A stretch of DNA of 64,000 nt from Phaonia tiefii (Eukaryota; Arthropoda; Insecta; Diptera; Muscidae): positions 2,170,001 to 2,234,000 of the forward strand of contig OZ008369.1 of the NCBI GenBank assembly GCA_963931995.1, in the 5' to 3' direction. How positions within the stretch are numbered: position 1 is the stretch's first letter; each line of letters opens with the position of its first letter. A program made the position numbers and the translations under genes. The notes under the pieces are model-generated. The model was not told the DNA's origin, did no database searches, and worked only from the letters and a program-made list of their open reading frames with translations. Shown piece by piece: positions 52,260 through 62,856 of this stretch.

Positions 52260-54031
52260 TTTTAATTTTCTCGCAGAAGTTGATAATTTTTTTATATATA
52301 ATAATAAAGATATTATATATTTAATATTTCATAAATAAATATATTATTATAAATAAACACAAAATCTGACCATTGAACTCTATTATGTATCGTTCTCTGC
52401 TAAGTGAATCATATTTTGTTTCCCTACATTTAACGTATGTATGTCATAGCGTTCATGAACGCCAAATGCTGTCTAGAAGGACAAGTCTATCCGATACGCT
52501 GTTTCTCATCATCTCCGTGTAGGGTAACTTTGTGTTGAGCTACAAAACCCGCTTCGCTGATATAAAGCATTCTTACGTTTATGTATTTTATATCTTTAAC
52601 ACAACAAACTTAAAACTTAAAGTTCATGTCACAGCATGAGAACAAAAGTAGCAACTATATAACTATATATTTATGTACATAAATAAATAAATATGTATAT
52701 TTAAACTTCGATCGGTGTTCTTACGTATGACTTTTGCCTTTAAACCCTTTGTCAGGGTTTCCACAACTCTGATTCCTACTCTTTTGACTACACAGATAAA
52801 AATACGAGGGAATATAATTAATAATAAAGTATAATTTCACCTAAGTGCTAAGGCAACATAGGGTTTGCTATGTTCTACGGCAATGTGAACAAACAGCTTA
52901 GGCATTTTTATATTCGAAATTTCAGCAACAATGTTAGGTAGTTTTACTTTTTTATTTTGTGAATTTAACTACGCGAAATAAGTAATTAATTGTACACACA
53001 TATTTTAGTAAATGTATTGTTTATTATAGTTATATTTTCGAATAAAATTAACTATTTTGCATTTAAAAAATTTCAGACAATAGTTTTTTATATAAAAATC
53101 TTTATTCATGAAACAAATTTAAAGGCAAGCTATATTTCTGCTGAAGAATATTAAATAATCAACTGCGCTTTGTTTGGTATAACGAGGTGACTGAATGTCA
53201 TCAAGAAAAGTATAATAGCCTCGTTCTTTTCGTCCAGTATACGCGTTTGCCCATACAAATGAAAAGTGTATACGTTACTGTCGATAATTTTCCCCTATAA
53301 GTCAAGCAGTGGATAGTAGAGTTGTCGGGTTTCAAAAAAAGTAAAATAAATGAAAATGTGAACTTGTCAACATTTTTTAGTTTCAAGATTTTCAGCGTTC
53401 CCTGAGACCAACTCAAATTTTACTGTACTCAAGTATTGTCCCGCCGTTTGAAATTCAAAGGGTAGCACATGCAACTAACAACCGCGAAATTTGGGTTCGA
53501 ATCCTAGTTAAGTCGCATATCTTTTTAATTTTATGTTTAATTTTTAACTATATTATAATGATTTTATTTTTTTTAATATTGCTGGTAAATGAGTTATGTT
53601 AAAAAACAGAGTAATTAGTACGATAAATAATTAAAAAAATAAGTTACTTTAATGCTTTCCGTGAGGTTTGAACTCACGTTCTATCAATTTTTTCACGTCG
53701 CTGTGGTTCGATCTTGATCTTGATCTATAACAATTTCCAAGATGTATCTAGAACAGGTGGAAGCGTTTAAACAGGAAATTACATTTTTTTTCTTATCCTT
53801 GTGGTTGTTGCCAAAATTTACAACAATTCCTCCACCTATAACTCGAAATAAATACATCTTGGCAATTTCGGTCAGCTGAATTTGACAAGGTCGGCTCTTG
53901 AAATAAAAACAAAATGCCTGCAATTCCTACTGCTTCTACCTTACTTATTTTGCCGTGGCAGCACCATACGTTCAAAAGTATAGAGAAATAAACTTCACAA
54001 TGTGTCTAGGAGTTTAAAGTAGTTATAATAT
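52260..54031. other. AT-rich sequence without recognised gene
   Basis: There are no coding motifs on either strand. Two tRNA-arm-like stretches occur: TTGGGTTCGAATCCTAG (+ strand near 53490-53507) and GTGAGTTCAAACCTCAC (minus strand near 53661-53677, perfect 5-bp stem). Neither has a full cloverleaf around it; they are probably SINE debris. Confidence 0.5.
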
Positions 54032-54821
54032 TGTTACGAATAAGTAAAAGCTTTTGCTTGCTCGTAATGACTCTACTAACATTATGTAAATATCAAGCGG
54101 TTAGTGCTGCGCCTGAAAGTATGCATTGTAACAACGTACCAGTTCGCTAAACCAGTATCACGAATTCGCCTCAGAGATAATTCTCCACCATTCGAGATGA
54201 TTCTACAAAGATAAGTAACGGCTAGAAGGTTCTTGAATTCGCTAGATATAACTTCATTTGAGTATGGTGAGTTGGTATAAATAGCGGAGGTCTTTGGAGT
54301 GGAGAGTTCAGTTTATGATTAACCGCCGTAAGTAAGCAACGCGATTTGATAGTAAAACATAAGAGTTATTAAAGTGGTGTAAATAAAGTAAACTGTTGTA
54401 CTATATAAGTAAAATAAAAGGAAGTTAAACCGTTGTAATTACCGTAATTTAAAACGAAAATAAAAAAAAAATAAATGGTTTCCCATTACATCCCATGAAG
54501 GGACTGGGGAGAACTTCTCACAATCACTGAGCTGTGCGCTTTCCAGTTTTCACTCACTGATTGGGACCTACAGTTTTACACCGATTCCGAACGGTAATTT
54601 GAGAAGCTTTTTCATGGCTAGATACTCGATAGTGTCGCCGTCACTATGCGAGGTGACCGCCGCCGAAAGAAATTTTAAGGTGGTCAGAGCCGGGTTCGAA
54701 CCCAGGATCTCATGTACAAGAGCCGCGCACACTAACCATTGCACCACCGACGGCAAACGAACCTTGTTTTATTATTGGGAATAAAACAACGCAAAAAGGA
54801 CAAATAAGGAAATTCGTAACA
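54032..54821 (+). repeat. LTR of Gypsy-type element (plus copy), split by SINE
   Basis: It starts TGTTACGAATAAGTAAAAGC and ends AAATTCGTAACA, followed by a primer site TGGTGTCAGAAGTG (54823-54836). It matches the LTR at 58980-59462 apart from scattered substitutions and the SINE. TATAAATAG near 54279-54287 is a plausible core promoter. Confidence 0.92.
54459..54754 (-). repeat. tRNA-derived SINE, copy 3 (full length)
   Basis: The same family as 853-1150, inverted, with box B (GGTTCGAACCC on the minus strand, near 54691-54701) and box A intact. The target duplication AAACGAA lies at 54452-54458 and 54755-54761. The uninterrupted sequence exists in the other LTR near 59047-59053, confirming the insertion. 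Confidence 0.95.
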
Positions 54822-54857
54822 TTGGTGTCAGAAGTGAAATTACGAATTAAGGACAAC

Positions 54858-56850
54858 GATGAAGTTTGAAGAACTCAAAGTTGAACAACTAAAAAAGGAG
54901 TTGAGTAAATTGGATCAACCGACAGCTGGTAATAAGGTAGAGCTGCAGAAGCTCTACTTCAGAAATCTCTGAAGTTGTGGGCAATATGGAGATTGAATGA
55001 AGTGAACGATAAATTCGAAAAGGTTGAAGAAAAAATCGAGGAAATGGGGCAGAAGATTGAAGAAGTCGAACATAAGTTCGAGGAAGTCGAACGGGAACTA
55101 AAAAATGATGTAAGCGAATTGTAAAGGAAAATTAGTGAACTTCAGTTGCAAGAGGGTCCAGTGCGAGTAATTTCTGAAGGCTCTAGTAGATTGAAAGCTC
55201 CCAGTTTCGATGGCTCTACACTATTCAACGTTTTTAAATTCCAATTCGAAATGGTCGCAATTAAGAACTTTTGGAACAGCAACGACAAAGCAGTAGAGCT
55301 AATTTTAGCATTGAAAGGCAGCGCAGCAGAAGTCCTTCAGAGCATTCCCGTCAGTGCCAGAAACAACTACGAGGATATACTGGCTGCATTACAACGCAAG
55401 TATGGTGGCGATCACAAGAAGGATTTTTATCGCATGGAATTAAGAGGCCGAATACAAAAGCATAATGAAACGCTACAAGATTTTGCAATGGATGTAGAAC
55501 GTTTGGTGTTGATGGCATATCCTGGAGAACCCCAAACTTTCTTAGAGCAATTTCAAATTGGGGGATTTGTTAGGGGCATTAACGATCCTGACGTTAGATA
55601 TGCGGTGTGTGCCTCACAAAAAACTACATTTGTGGAAACAGTTTCATTTGCTTTGGCGAATGAGACGGCGAGGGTTGTTTCCAGTCAACAGACACATCAT
55701 GTGCGAAGGGTAGAAACGGAAGTCCAATCAAAATATTTGAAAGGCGCCGTTAGCGAACAGAAAGAAGTGATTCGGATTCTCACGAAAGCGCTATGGCAAG
55801 CAACAAAATTGAAAGGTGACAATCATGGCGAACGTGCCCATATAGGGCGGGACTGTAGAGACCTGAGAAAACGCTCAAGATCTCCAGACTCAAATGACCG
55901 TCCACATGTAATCGAGCGTACGCAGGATTCTAAGGCTGAGATAAAAGAGCAAATTATTGACGTCCGATCCCTGCGAATTGAATCGGACGACGAGTGGTAC
56001 ACGGCACAGAGAAGTGATCCTGTATTGGCAAAAATTATTTTGGCAAAGGAAGAAGAGGAATTATTTTGGCAGAGGACAATTAACGCGGAATGAAATCGCT
56101 TCAGAAAGCCCCGTTTTAAAATCATATTGGGCCCAGTGGAATAGCCGGAGATTGCTAGATGGCTGTCTATACCGTGCATGGGAAAGTGAAGATGGTAAAA
56201 CGGAGAAAAATCTAATTGTGGTACCTGCCTTGAAAGTGAAAAAGATAATTGCAGAATCTCATAATGGTCCGAGTGGTAGGCACCTCGGAAAAGGCAAAAC
56301 TAAGGGAACGCTTCTATTTGGTTGGTCGTCAAAAAGCTGTATCCGAGTGGATTGTAGGCTGCACCCAGTGCTTGACAACTAAATGACCAAAGCGGAGGAG
56401 TTGCGAACAGAGACATCAGGAGAGCCCAAGTGCTCCCTTCAAGCGAATATCCATGAGTGTGGCTGGTCCATATTCAACAAGTAACTCTGAGAACCAATAT
56501 GCCCTAGTCGTTATGGACTACTTCAGTAAATGGCCCGAGGTGTACGCTATTCCGAATAAAGAAGCGAAAACAATAAGCAAAGCTATCGCGAACAACTGGA
56601 TAAGTCGTTTTGGTGTCCCTTTAGAACTGCATTCGGAGCAGGGTAAGAATTTTGAATCTGCCATCTTGAAAGAAATATGCGATAAGAATGGAATTCGTGG
56701 TATGAGAACGACATCATTGCGCCCTCGGACTGACGGCACGGTAGAGATTTAATCAGGCTCTTGAAGAATATTTGAGCAAGGTCGTCAGTAAGGATAGAAA
56801 ATTCTGGGACGAACACATACCAAAATTCCTTCTAGCATACCGGTCGGCCG
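54858..56850 (+). pseudogene. Gypsy-type gag joined to integrase (RT/RNase H deleted), plus copy
   Basis: Gag begins with a SAP-like motif (MKFEELKVEQLKKELSKLDQ, at 54859). The coiled-coil region is shortened by a deletion near 54950. The capsid core is open at 55146-56093 (FNVFKFQFEMVAIKNFWNS, VLQSIPVSARNNYEDILAAL, LVLMAYPGEPQTFLEQF). A zinc-knuckle remnant (HIGRDCRDLRKR) leads directly to RSLRIESDDEWYTAQRSDP, the region just before integrase; protease, RT and RNase H are gone. Integrase follows (YALVVMDYFSKWPEVYAI, first Asp; RFGVPLELHSEQGKNF, where the second Asp reads Glu/His; RPRTDGTVE). It breaks off at FLLAYRSA, where the inverted second copy begins. Confidence 0.88.
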
Positions 56851-57735
56851 CTTATTCGTTTGACAACCTTGTAAGGGCCTTCCCAGTGAGTCTGAAGTTT
56901 TGGAGATAAACTTTTCTGGCGCTGTGGGTTGAACAGTAAAACTAGCTGACCCTCATGGAATCCTTCGGAATTTGCCGCTTGATCGTACCTGGCTTTCATC
57001 TTATTACTGACCAACTTCATTCTGCTGCGAACAAACTCGTGAAGTTCGTTTAGCTCTCCTGGGATACCATCATTCTCCCCACTGTCGGATGTTAGGCAGT
57101 TGCCAAACTCCAAATTTAAAGGGAGCTTTAACTCTGTCCCGAAGACGGCACTAGCTGGTGTTCTTGCAGTAGTATCCTGGGTGGCCGACCGGTATGCTAG
57201 AAGGAATTTTGGTATGTGTTCGTTTCTCCATAGTTTTGCCTTTTCCGAGGTGCCTACCACTCGGACCATTATGAGATTCTGTAATTATCTCTTTCACTTT
57301 CAAGGCAGGTACCACAATTAGATTTTTCTCCGTTTTACCATCTTCGCTTTCCCATACACGGTATAGACAGCCATCTACCAATCTCCGGCTATTCCACTGG
57401 GCCCAATATGATTTTAAAACGGGGCTTTCTGAAGCGATTTCATTCCGCGTTAATTGTCTATCCTCTTCCTTTGCCAAAATAATTTTTGCCAATACAGGAT
57501 CACTTCTCTGTGCCGTGAACCACTCGTCGTCCAATTCAATTCGCAGGGATCGGACGTCAATAATTTGCTCTTTTATCTCAGCCTTAGAATCCTGCGTACG
57601 CTCGATTACATGTGGACGGTCACTTGCTCGTCCGGTATCGGCTGTTATCGCCGGAGATCTTGAGCGTTTTCTCAGGTCTCTACAGTCCCGCCCTATATGG
57701 CCACGTTCGCCATGATTGTCGTCTTTCAATTTTGT
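56851..57735 (-). pseudogene. Gypsy-type integrase region, minus copy
   Basis: Minus strand from 57729: GHIGRDCRDLRKRSRSPA, RTQDSKAEIKEQIIDVRSLR and WFTAQRSDPVLAKIILAKEE, the same gag-to-late-pol junction as in the plus copy. The zinc-binding part of integrase follows (VPALKVKEIITESHNGPSGR). The catalytic core is missing: at about 57190 the reading moves to NEHIPKFLLAYRSATQDTTA and the C-terminal chromatin-facing region (EGQLVLLFNPQRQKSLSPKL). Ends at the inverted junction near 56845. Confidence 0.87.
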
Positions 57736-58942
57736 TGCTCCGAATCACTTCTTTCAGTTCGCTAACGGCGCCTTTCAAATCTTTTGATTTGACTTCCGTT
57801 TCTACCCTTCGCACATGATGTGTCTGTTGACTGGAAACAACCCTCGCCGTCTCATTCGCCACAGCAAATGAATCTGTTTCCACAAATGTAGCTTTTTGTG
57901 AGGCACACACCGCATATCTAACGTCAGGATCGTTAATGCCCCTAACAAATGCCTCTATCTTAAATTGCTCTAAGAAAGTTTGGGGTTCTCCAGGATATGC
58001 CATCAACACCAAGCGTTCTACATCCGTTGCAAAATCTTGTAGCGTTTCATTATGCTTTTGTATTCGGCCTCTTAATTCCATGCGATAAAAATCCTTCTTG
58101 TGATCGCCACCATACTTGCGTTGTAATGCAGCCAGTATATCCTCGTAGTTGTTTCTGGCACTGACGGGAATGCTCTGAAGGACTTCTGCTGCGCTGCCTT
58201 TCAATGCTAAAATTAGCCCTACTGCTTTGTCGTTGCTGTTCCAAAAGTTCTTAATTGCGACCATTTCGAATTGGAATGTAAAAACGTTGAATAGTGTAGA
58301 GCCATCGAAACTGGGAGCTTTCAATCTACTAGAGCCTTCAGAAATTACTCGCACTGGACCCTCTTTCAACTGAAGTTCACTCGTTTTCCTTTGCAATTCG
58401 CTTCCATCATTTTTTAGTTCCCGTTCGACTTCCTCGAACTTATGTTCGATTTCTTCAATCTTCTGCAACATTTCCTCGATTTTTTCTTCAACCTTTTCGA
58501 ATTTATCAGTCACTTGAATCTCCATATTGCCCACAACTTCAGAGATTTCTTGCAGTTTCTCATTTGGGGAATTTGATGTTTCCTGAATAATTCTAGAATT
58601 CTCGCTTAATTTATCGTCCATAATTCTAGAATTCTTGCCAAATTTCTCGTTCATAATTCTAGAATTTTCACCAAATTTCTCGTCCATAATTCTAGAATTA
58701 TCCTCCAATTTGGCCATCATGGCAGCAAACATTGTAAAAACATCTACATTACCAGTTGCTTCTTTTGCACAAACCTCCATTTCGTCTTTGCACTCGAACT
58801 GATATGTGTCAACGTCGATGTTTCGGCGTTTAAATTCTTCTATTAATCGCCTCTGCAGCGCTACCTTATTACCAGCTGTCGGTTGATCCAATTTACTCAA
58901 CTCCGTTTTTAGTTGTTCAACTTTGAGTTCTTCAAACTTCAT
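57680..58942 (-). pseudogene. Gypsy-type Gag, 420-codon open frame, minus copy
   Basis: ATG at 58942. Residues 1-37 form a SAP-like DNA-binding motif (MKFEELKVEQLKTELSKLDQ, LQRRLIEEF). Residues about 80-120 contain three to four repeats of an 11-12-residue unit (NSRIMDEKFGE). A long coiled coil follows (KFEKVEEKIEEMLQKIEEIE). The capsid domain spans about 195-400 (FNVFTFQFEMVAIKNFWNS, RKYGGDHKKDFYRMELRGRI). The frame stays open to the start of the nucleocapsid, so Gag could still be made, but the last part is frameshifted relative to the zinc knuckle. Gag assembles the virus-like particle in retroelement replication. Confidence 0.9.
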
Positions 58943-58979
58943 CGGTGTCCTTAATTCGTAATTTCACTTCTGACACCAA

Positions 58980-59462
58980 TGTGACGAATTTCCTTATTCG
59001 CCCTTTTTGCGTTGTTGTATTCCCAATAATAAAGCAAGGTTCGTTTCAAATTACGATAATTACAACGGTTTAACTTCCTTTTATTTTACTTATATAGTAC
59101 AACAGTTTACTTTATTTATAAGTCTTATATTTTACTATCAAATCGTGTTGCTTACTTTACGGGGTTTAATCACAAACTGAACTCTCCATTCCAAAGACCT
59201 CTGCTATTTATACCAGCTCACCATACTCAAACGAAGTTATATCTAGCGAATTCAAGAACCTTCTAGACGTTGTTGCTTATCTTTGTAGAATCATCTCGAA
59301 TGGCGGAGAGTTATCTTAACTGAAGCGAATTCATTCTACTGGTTTAGCGAGCTGGTACGTTATTACAATGCATACTTCCAGGCGCAGCACTAACCGCCTG
59401 TTATTTACATAATGTTAGTAGAGTTATTAAGAGCAAGCAAAAGCTTTTACTTATTCGTAACA
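58980..59462 (-). repeat. LTR of Gypsy-type element (minus copy)
   Basis: A 483-bp LTR, TGTTACGAATAAG to AATTCGTCACA on the minus strand, followed by the primer site TGGTGTCAGAAGTG (58978-58965). No second LTR exists for this copy. Comparison with 54032-54821 shows many substitutions and small indels, so the two insertions are not a fresh duplication. Confidence 0.92.
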
Positions 59463-59529
59463 ATAGTATTAGTTATCTTTTTTCCAATAAAATAACTACT
59501 GTTCCCGTATACCCGAATTTTCAGAATAT

Positions 59530-60430
59530 GTTCTTTTATATTTTGGCATTTCGAAATCAAATATATTTTGAAGAGTTACCTATTTTCAAATGTAAATTTT
59601 GCAAAGCCAATAGGAATGTGGATTGCCTAATAACTTTGGTAGTAAATCGTACTTTGTTAGTTTTATACAAAAAATGTTTGCCTAAGGCAACACAACTTCG
59701 AGAAATTTTTTCTGTGTACTTTGATCCAACAAATTAGATTTTTTTTTCATTAACGACTACCTTGGATGTTTTTCGTAATATTCTCTTTACTTGTGCCCAA
59801 AATTTATCAATTGGTATCAGCTCAGGACAGTTTGGTGGATTACATAGTTTTGGTACATATCTTACATTACTACACTCGAACCAGTCTAATGTTTGATAAT
59901 AACGGTGGAGTTGAGTGCTGTTTATACAGGGGTAGCAAAAGTTGTTGTAGACATTATTTAATGTACAAATTTTTGTTTAAAGTTCCTTAAAGCACGTATA
60001 GTTTGGTGTAAAGTCCGCATCTACATATGGCCTGCCACACTAAATTTCTTTTTACCAAATTTGGAGTTTGAATGAAATCAGTTTTAACATAAGTACATAC
60101 GTCTCATCATCCATCAACAGACACCTTTAACATTTTTCAATTCTGACATCGTTTTGGGTCTTATGTTAACATTATCAAATTGGTTTGGAACTTTGATTGT
60201 TGTAAATGGTCCTAGCTAAACCCTATCTCGGGTTCATAAATCCACTTTTCCGGCCTGATCAGATTCTTCTAGTGTTGGTCTTGGTCTATTGAAATCCTTT
60301 GATAACATTTTAAGTGGTTACCCGGGAGTCTCCAGATTGCCTTCATATGGCTGCAAACGAAACCGTTGGATTATTTGAGAAAATGTCATAAATTTCATTT
60401 TTCATTTCATTTCGATATATGCCATCGTTG
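59530..60430 (-). pseudogene. mariner (maT-like) transposase remnant
   Basis: Minus strand, mixed frames: LLMDDETYV near 60118-60092 (first catalytic Asp block typical of maT/mariner), KTDFIQTPN, VWQAICRCGLYTKLYV, GTLNKNLYIK and CLQQLLLPLYKQHS. YVPKLCNPPNCPELIPIDKF (where the third catalytic acid normally follows as RPIE or DxNPxD-like) and WAQVKRILRKTSKVV end it near 59760. Many frame breaks. Terminal repeats were not found. Confidence 0.8.
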
Positions 60431-60439
60431 TGAAAACTT

Positions 60440-61028
60440 GTCTTTGACTAAACACGTGGTTGTGCTTTCACAGAACTACTGATGCCGCCGAAATTAAATA
60501 GTAACCGAACATTTCCATTACACTTAAGTTGTGTTACTCAGTTAAGATATTTTAAAGCTGGGGAATGCATTTAAAAGGTAATGTACTAGGGATTCACAAC
60601 CAAATGTAAAAAATTTCGCAATTTTGAGTAGTTTATAGCTGGTAGATTTAATAATTTATGCATATTGTAATTTACTTTCAATTGGCCTACTGGCTTTGAA
60701 TTACATATAAAGTGGATATAAATTAAATGAAACAAAAAAATTCGTGTACGTTTGTTAATGGATTTTTAAGATATTTTCTATTAAAATTGTTCAGCGGTGA
60801 CCCTACAAAATGCCAGACTGATCTGACAACACACTGAAACATTCAACGCTTTACTTATGAATTTACAACTGCCAAATCAGTAAAGCAACAACAGAATCTT
60901 AAAGCACTTCCCAGAAAAGCAAGTACATAATTATCTTTAATAACTTAGGCTCTTAATAAACTGTGTTGTACTCAACGTACACGCACATCAATTGTGGCGG
61001 CGAGGGTTGTGGAATAAATACTCAAGTA
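60440..61028. other. sequence without recognised feature
   Basis: AT-rich, with no coding motif, terminal repeat or RNA gene that I can support. It lies between the mariner remnant and the Tc1 left end. Confidence 0.5.
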
Positions 61029-61030
61029 TA

Positions 61031-62494
61031 CCCCTGTCAAATATTTATATGTGCAATGTACCATGTTGAGTTGGAGCTTTGAAACCTAAAATTTTTTTGA
61101 TTTTTATTTTATATATTAGTTTATATTTATGTGTTCTTTAAAATTATAAGAAAACATATTTTTTCATTTCTTTTTTAGAACAAAAAAAAGTGTGATATAT
61201 TCTTCATAGAAAATATTTATATATGCAAAAGTGAAACTTAAATTTAATTCTTATTCTTATCCAATTAAAATATGTAATTAATATGATATAAGAACATGTT
61301 GTAGCCTGCGTGGCATAGAACTCACTAAGGTGCTCAAAGTGGGCATGTCAATTTTCGCCCAATACGCCAATATGGCTAGTTTTAGTTCTTTAAGCGTCGT
61401 ATACTGCTTCGACTTTGAAAACACCTTGGCGGAAAGTATCATCCAGAGGTCTTCAATTGGGTTGAGGTCGGGACTTATGGCTGGCCACTCTAGTAATGGA
61501 ATATTTCGGGACTTAAAAAATCCCTTGTGAGTCGAGCAATGTGGATCGCGGCGTTCTCTTGTTGAAAAGTCCTGTTATCTCCATATAATTCGCCAGCAGT
61601 CAATTAAATTGCTGTCCAACAGATCAACGTATGTTTCCGCATTCATTTTAGTTGGGACAAAGCATATTTCTCACTTCCTTCGTGCTCCAAATGCAGCCCA
61701 TATCATAAGAGATCCACCACCTGGTTTCGCTTGTAGCACGTTTCCAGAGGATGTCGTAAATCTCTCCTATATTTATGGTGACCATCAGGTCCGTCCAAAT
61801 TAAAGTTTTTCTCATCACTAACTATAACGGATTCAAATTCGTCCTCCCAAAACTTGTACTTTTCTGCCAAAACAATACGCGCTTTTTTAGGGCGCTGGGT
61901 TAAGCGTGTTTTGGTCATTTTGCTTTGGTACCGAAAACCTATATCGTCCTTTACCAGTTGATGGACACGCTGTCTCGTTACATTTAGACCCAATTCCACC
62001 TTTATTTCCCTACAACTCATATTCTCATATTGCGATGCCGATTTACCGCAACTGCAATCTCGCCAATTCCTTTACCTGCAAGTCTCATTCCAACAATTTT
62101 TCCGCGCTCCTCATCCGTAAGTTCACTTCCACGTGACATGTTCAACTAGAAACAAAACTGTGAATAAAACGTTTCTTAGAATATATTCGTAACGATCACT
62201 TTAATCACGTACAGAAAGATATTTTATACTAAACACCCGAGAAAAATAGAGTTGTCCACTTTAAAGTGTCAGGAACGCGACTGCACATATAACTATTTTC
62301 TATTGAATTGCAAACTTACAACGATAATCATATATAACGGGACTACAAATGAAGTCCAAAAGAGAAAAAAGTATATGATAAAGAGAGTGGGGGATATTAT
62401 CGAAAAAATTGTACATGGTCGACATTAAATTGCAGTTAGTTTTCAGAAGGAACGAAAAAAAATTTGTTTTGCACATATAAATATTTGACAGAGG
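61031..62494 (-). mobile_element. Tc1-like DNA transposon, copy 2 (both ends present)
   Basis: Ends are CCCCTGTCAAATATTTATAT and, on the right complement, CCTCTGTCAAATATTTATAT, identical in 25 of 26 terminal bases, flanked by TA (61029-61030 and 62495-62496). It belongs to the same family as 1468-2471. The coding region is damaged, so it could only move with help. Confidence 0.95.
61316..62139 (-). pseudogene. Tc1-like transposase, copy 2, internally deleted
   Basis: ATG at 62139 (MSRGSELTDEERGKIVGMRL, first helix-turn-helix) runs to AVNRHRN. About 90 bases corresponding to the second helix-turn-helix are deleted before MSCREIKVELGLNVTRQRVH. Then come VIVSDEKNFNLDGPDGHH (first Asp), a frameshift, GGGSLMIWAAFG, and a broken region where the second Asp should be (GDNRTFQQENAAIHI-like, with the Asp not preserved). 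SPDLNPIEDLWMILSAKVFS (Glu) and LVSSMPRRLQHVL end it near 61320. Confidence 0.88.
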
Positions 62495-62496
62495 TA

Positions 62497-62703
62497 TGTA
62501 TGACAGAGGTATGCCTGTAGAAATGACCATGAATGAAACTTTGTCTGAGAATAAAAAATATTTCGTAGATTATAAACGCGTGCTCTTATTTACGAATGTA
62601 TTAGAAAAAAAAAATAGAGTGATAATTGAGTACAAGAGGATAAGTGTAAAAAATTAAAGTACACTAATGGGTTATCATTCTAAATATTTCGCAATTTATA
62701 ACA
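62497..62703 (-). repeat. Copia 3' LTR fragment with polypurine tract
   Basis: On the minus strand CGAGGGAGG (62712-62704) is a polypurine tract. TGTTATAAATTGCG starting at 62703 then looks like the beginning of a 3' LTR. It is cut short by, or ends near, the Tc1 copy at 62494, so its full length cannot be given. Confidence 0.55.
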
Positions 62704-62856
62704 CCTCCCTCGAAGGGTGGGAATGGTAACAACAATGGTCATCGGTTTCGGTTATGCTCCAGGCTTCATCCATTGTGCTTGTCCGTACTCAAAACTTTAC
62801 TGGGAACATCTGCTGACATAGTATGTAACTTCTGTTGGTATACATATATTGAATAT

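Noticed and set aside
53480..53680. Two tRNA T-arm-like stretches
   Set aside because: No D arm, anticodon arm or acceptor stem can be drawn around either; likely SINE debris.
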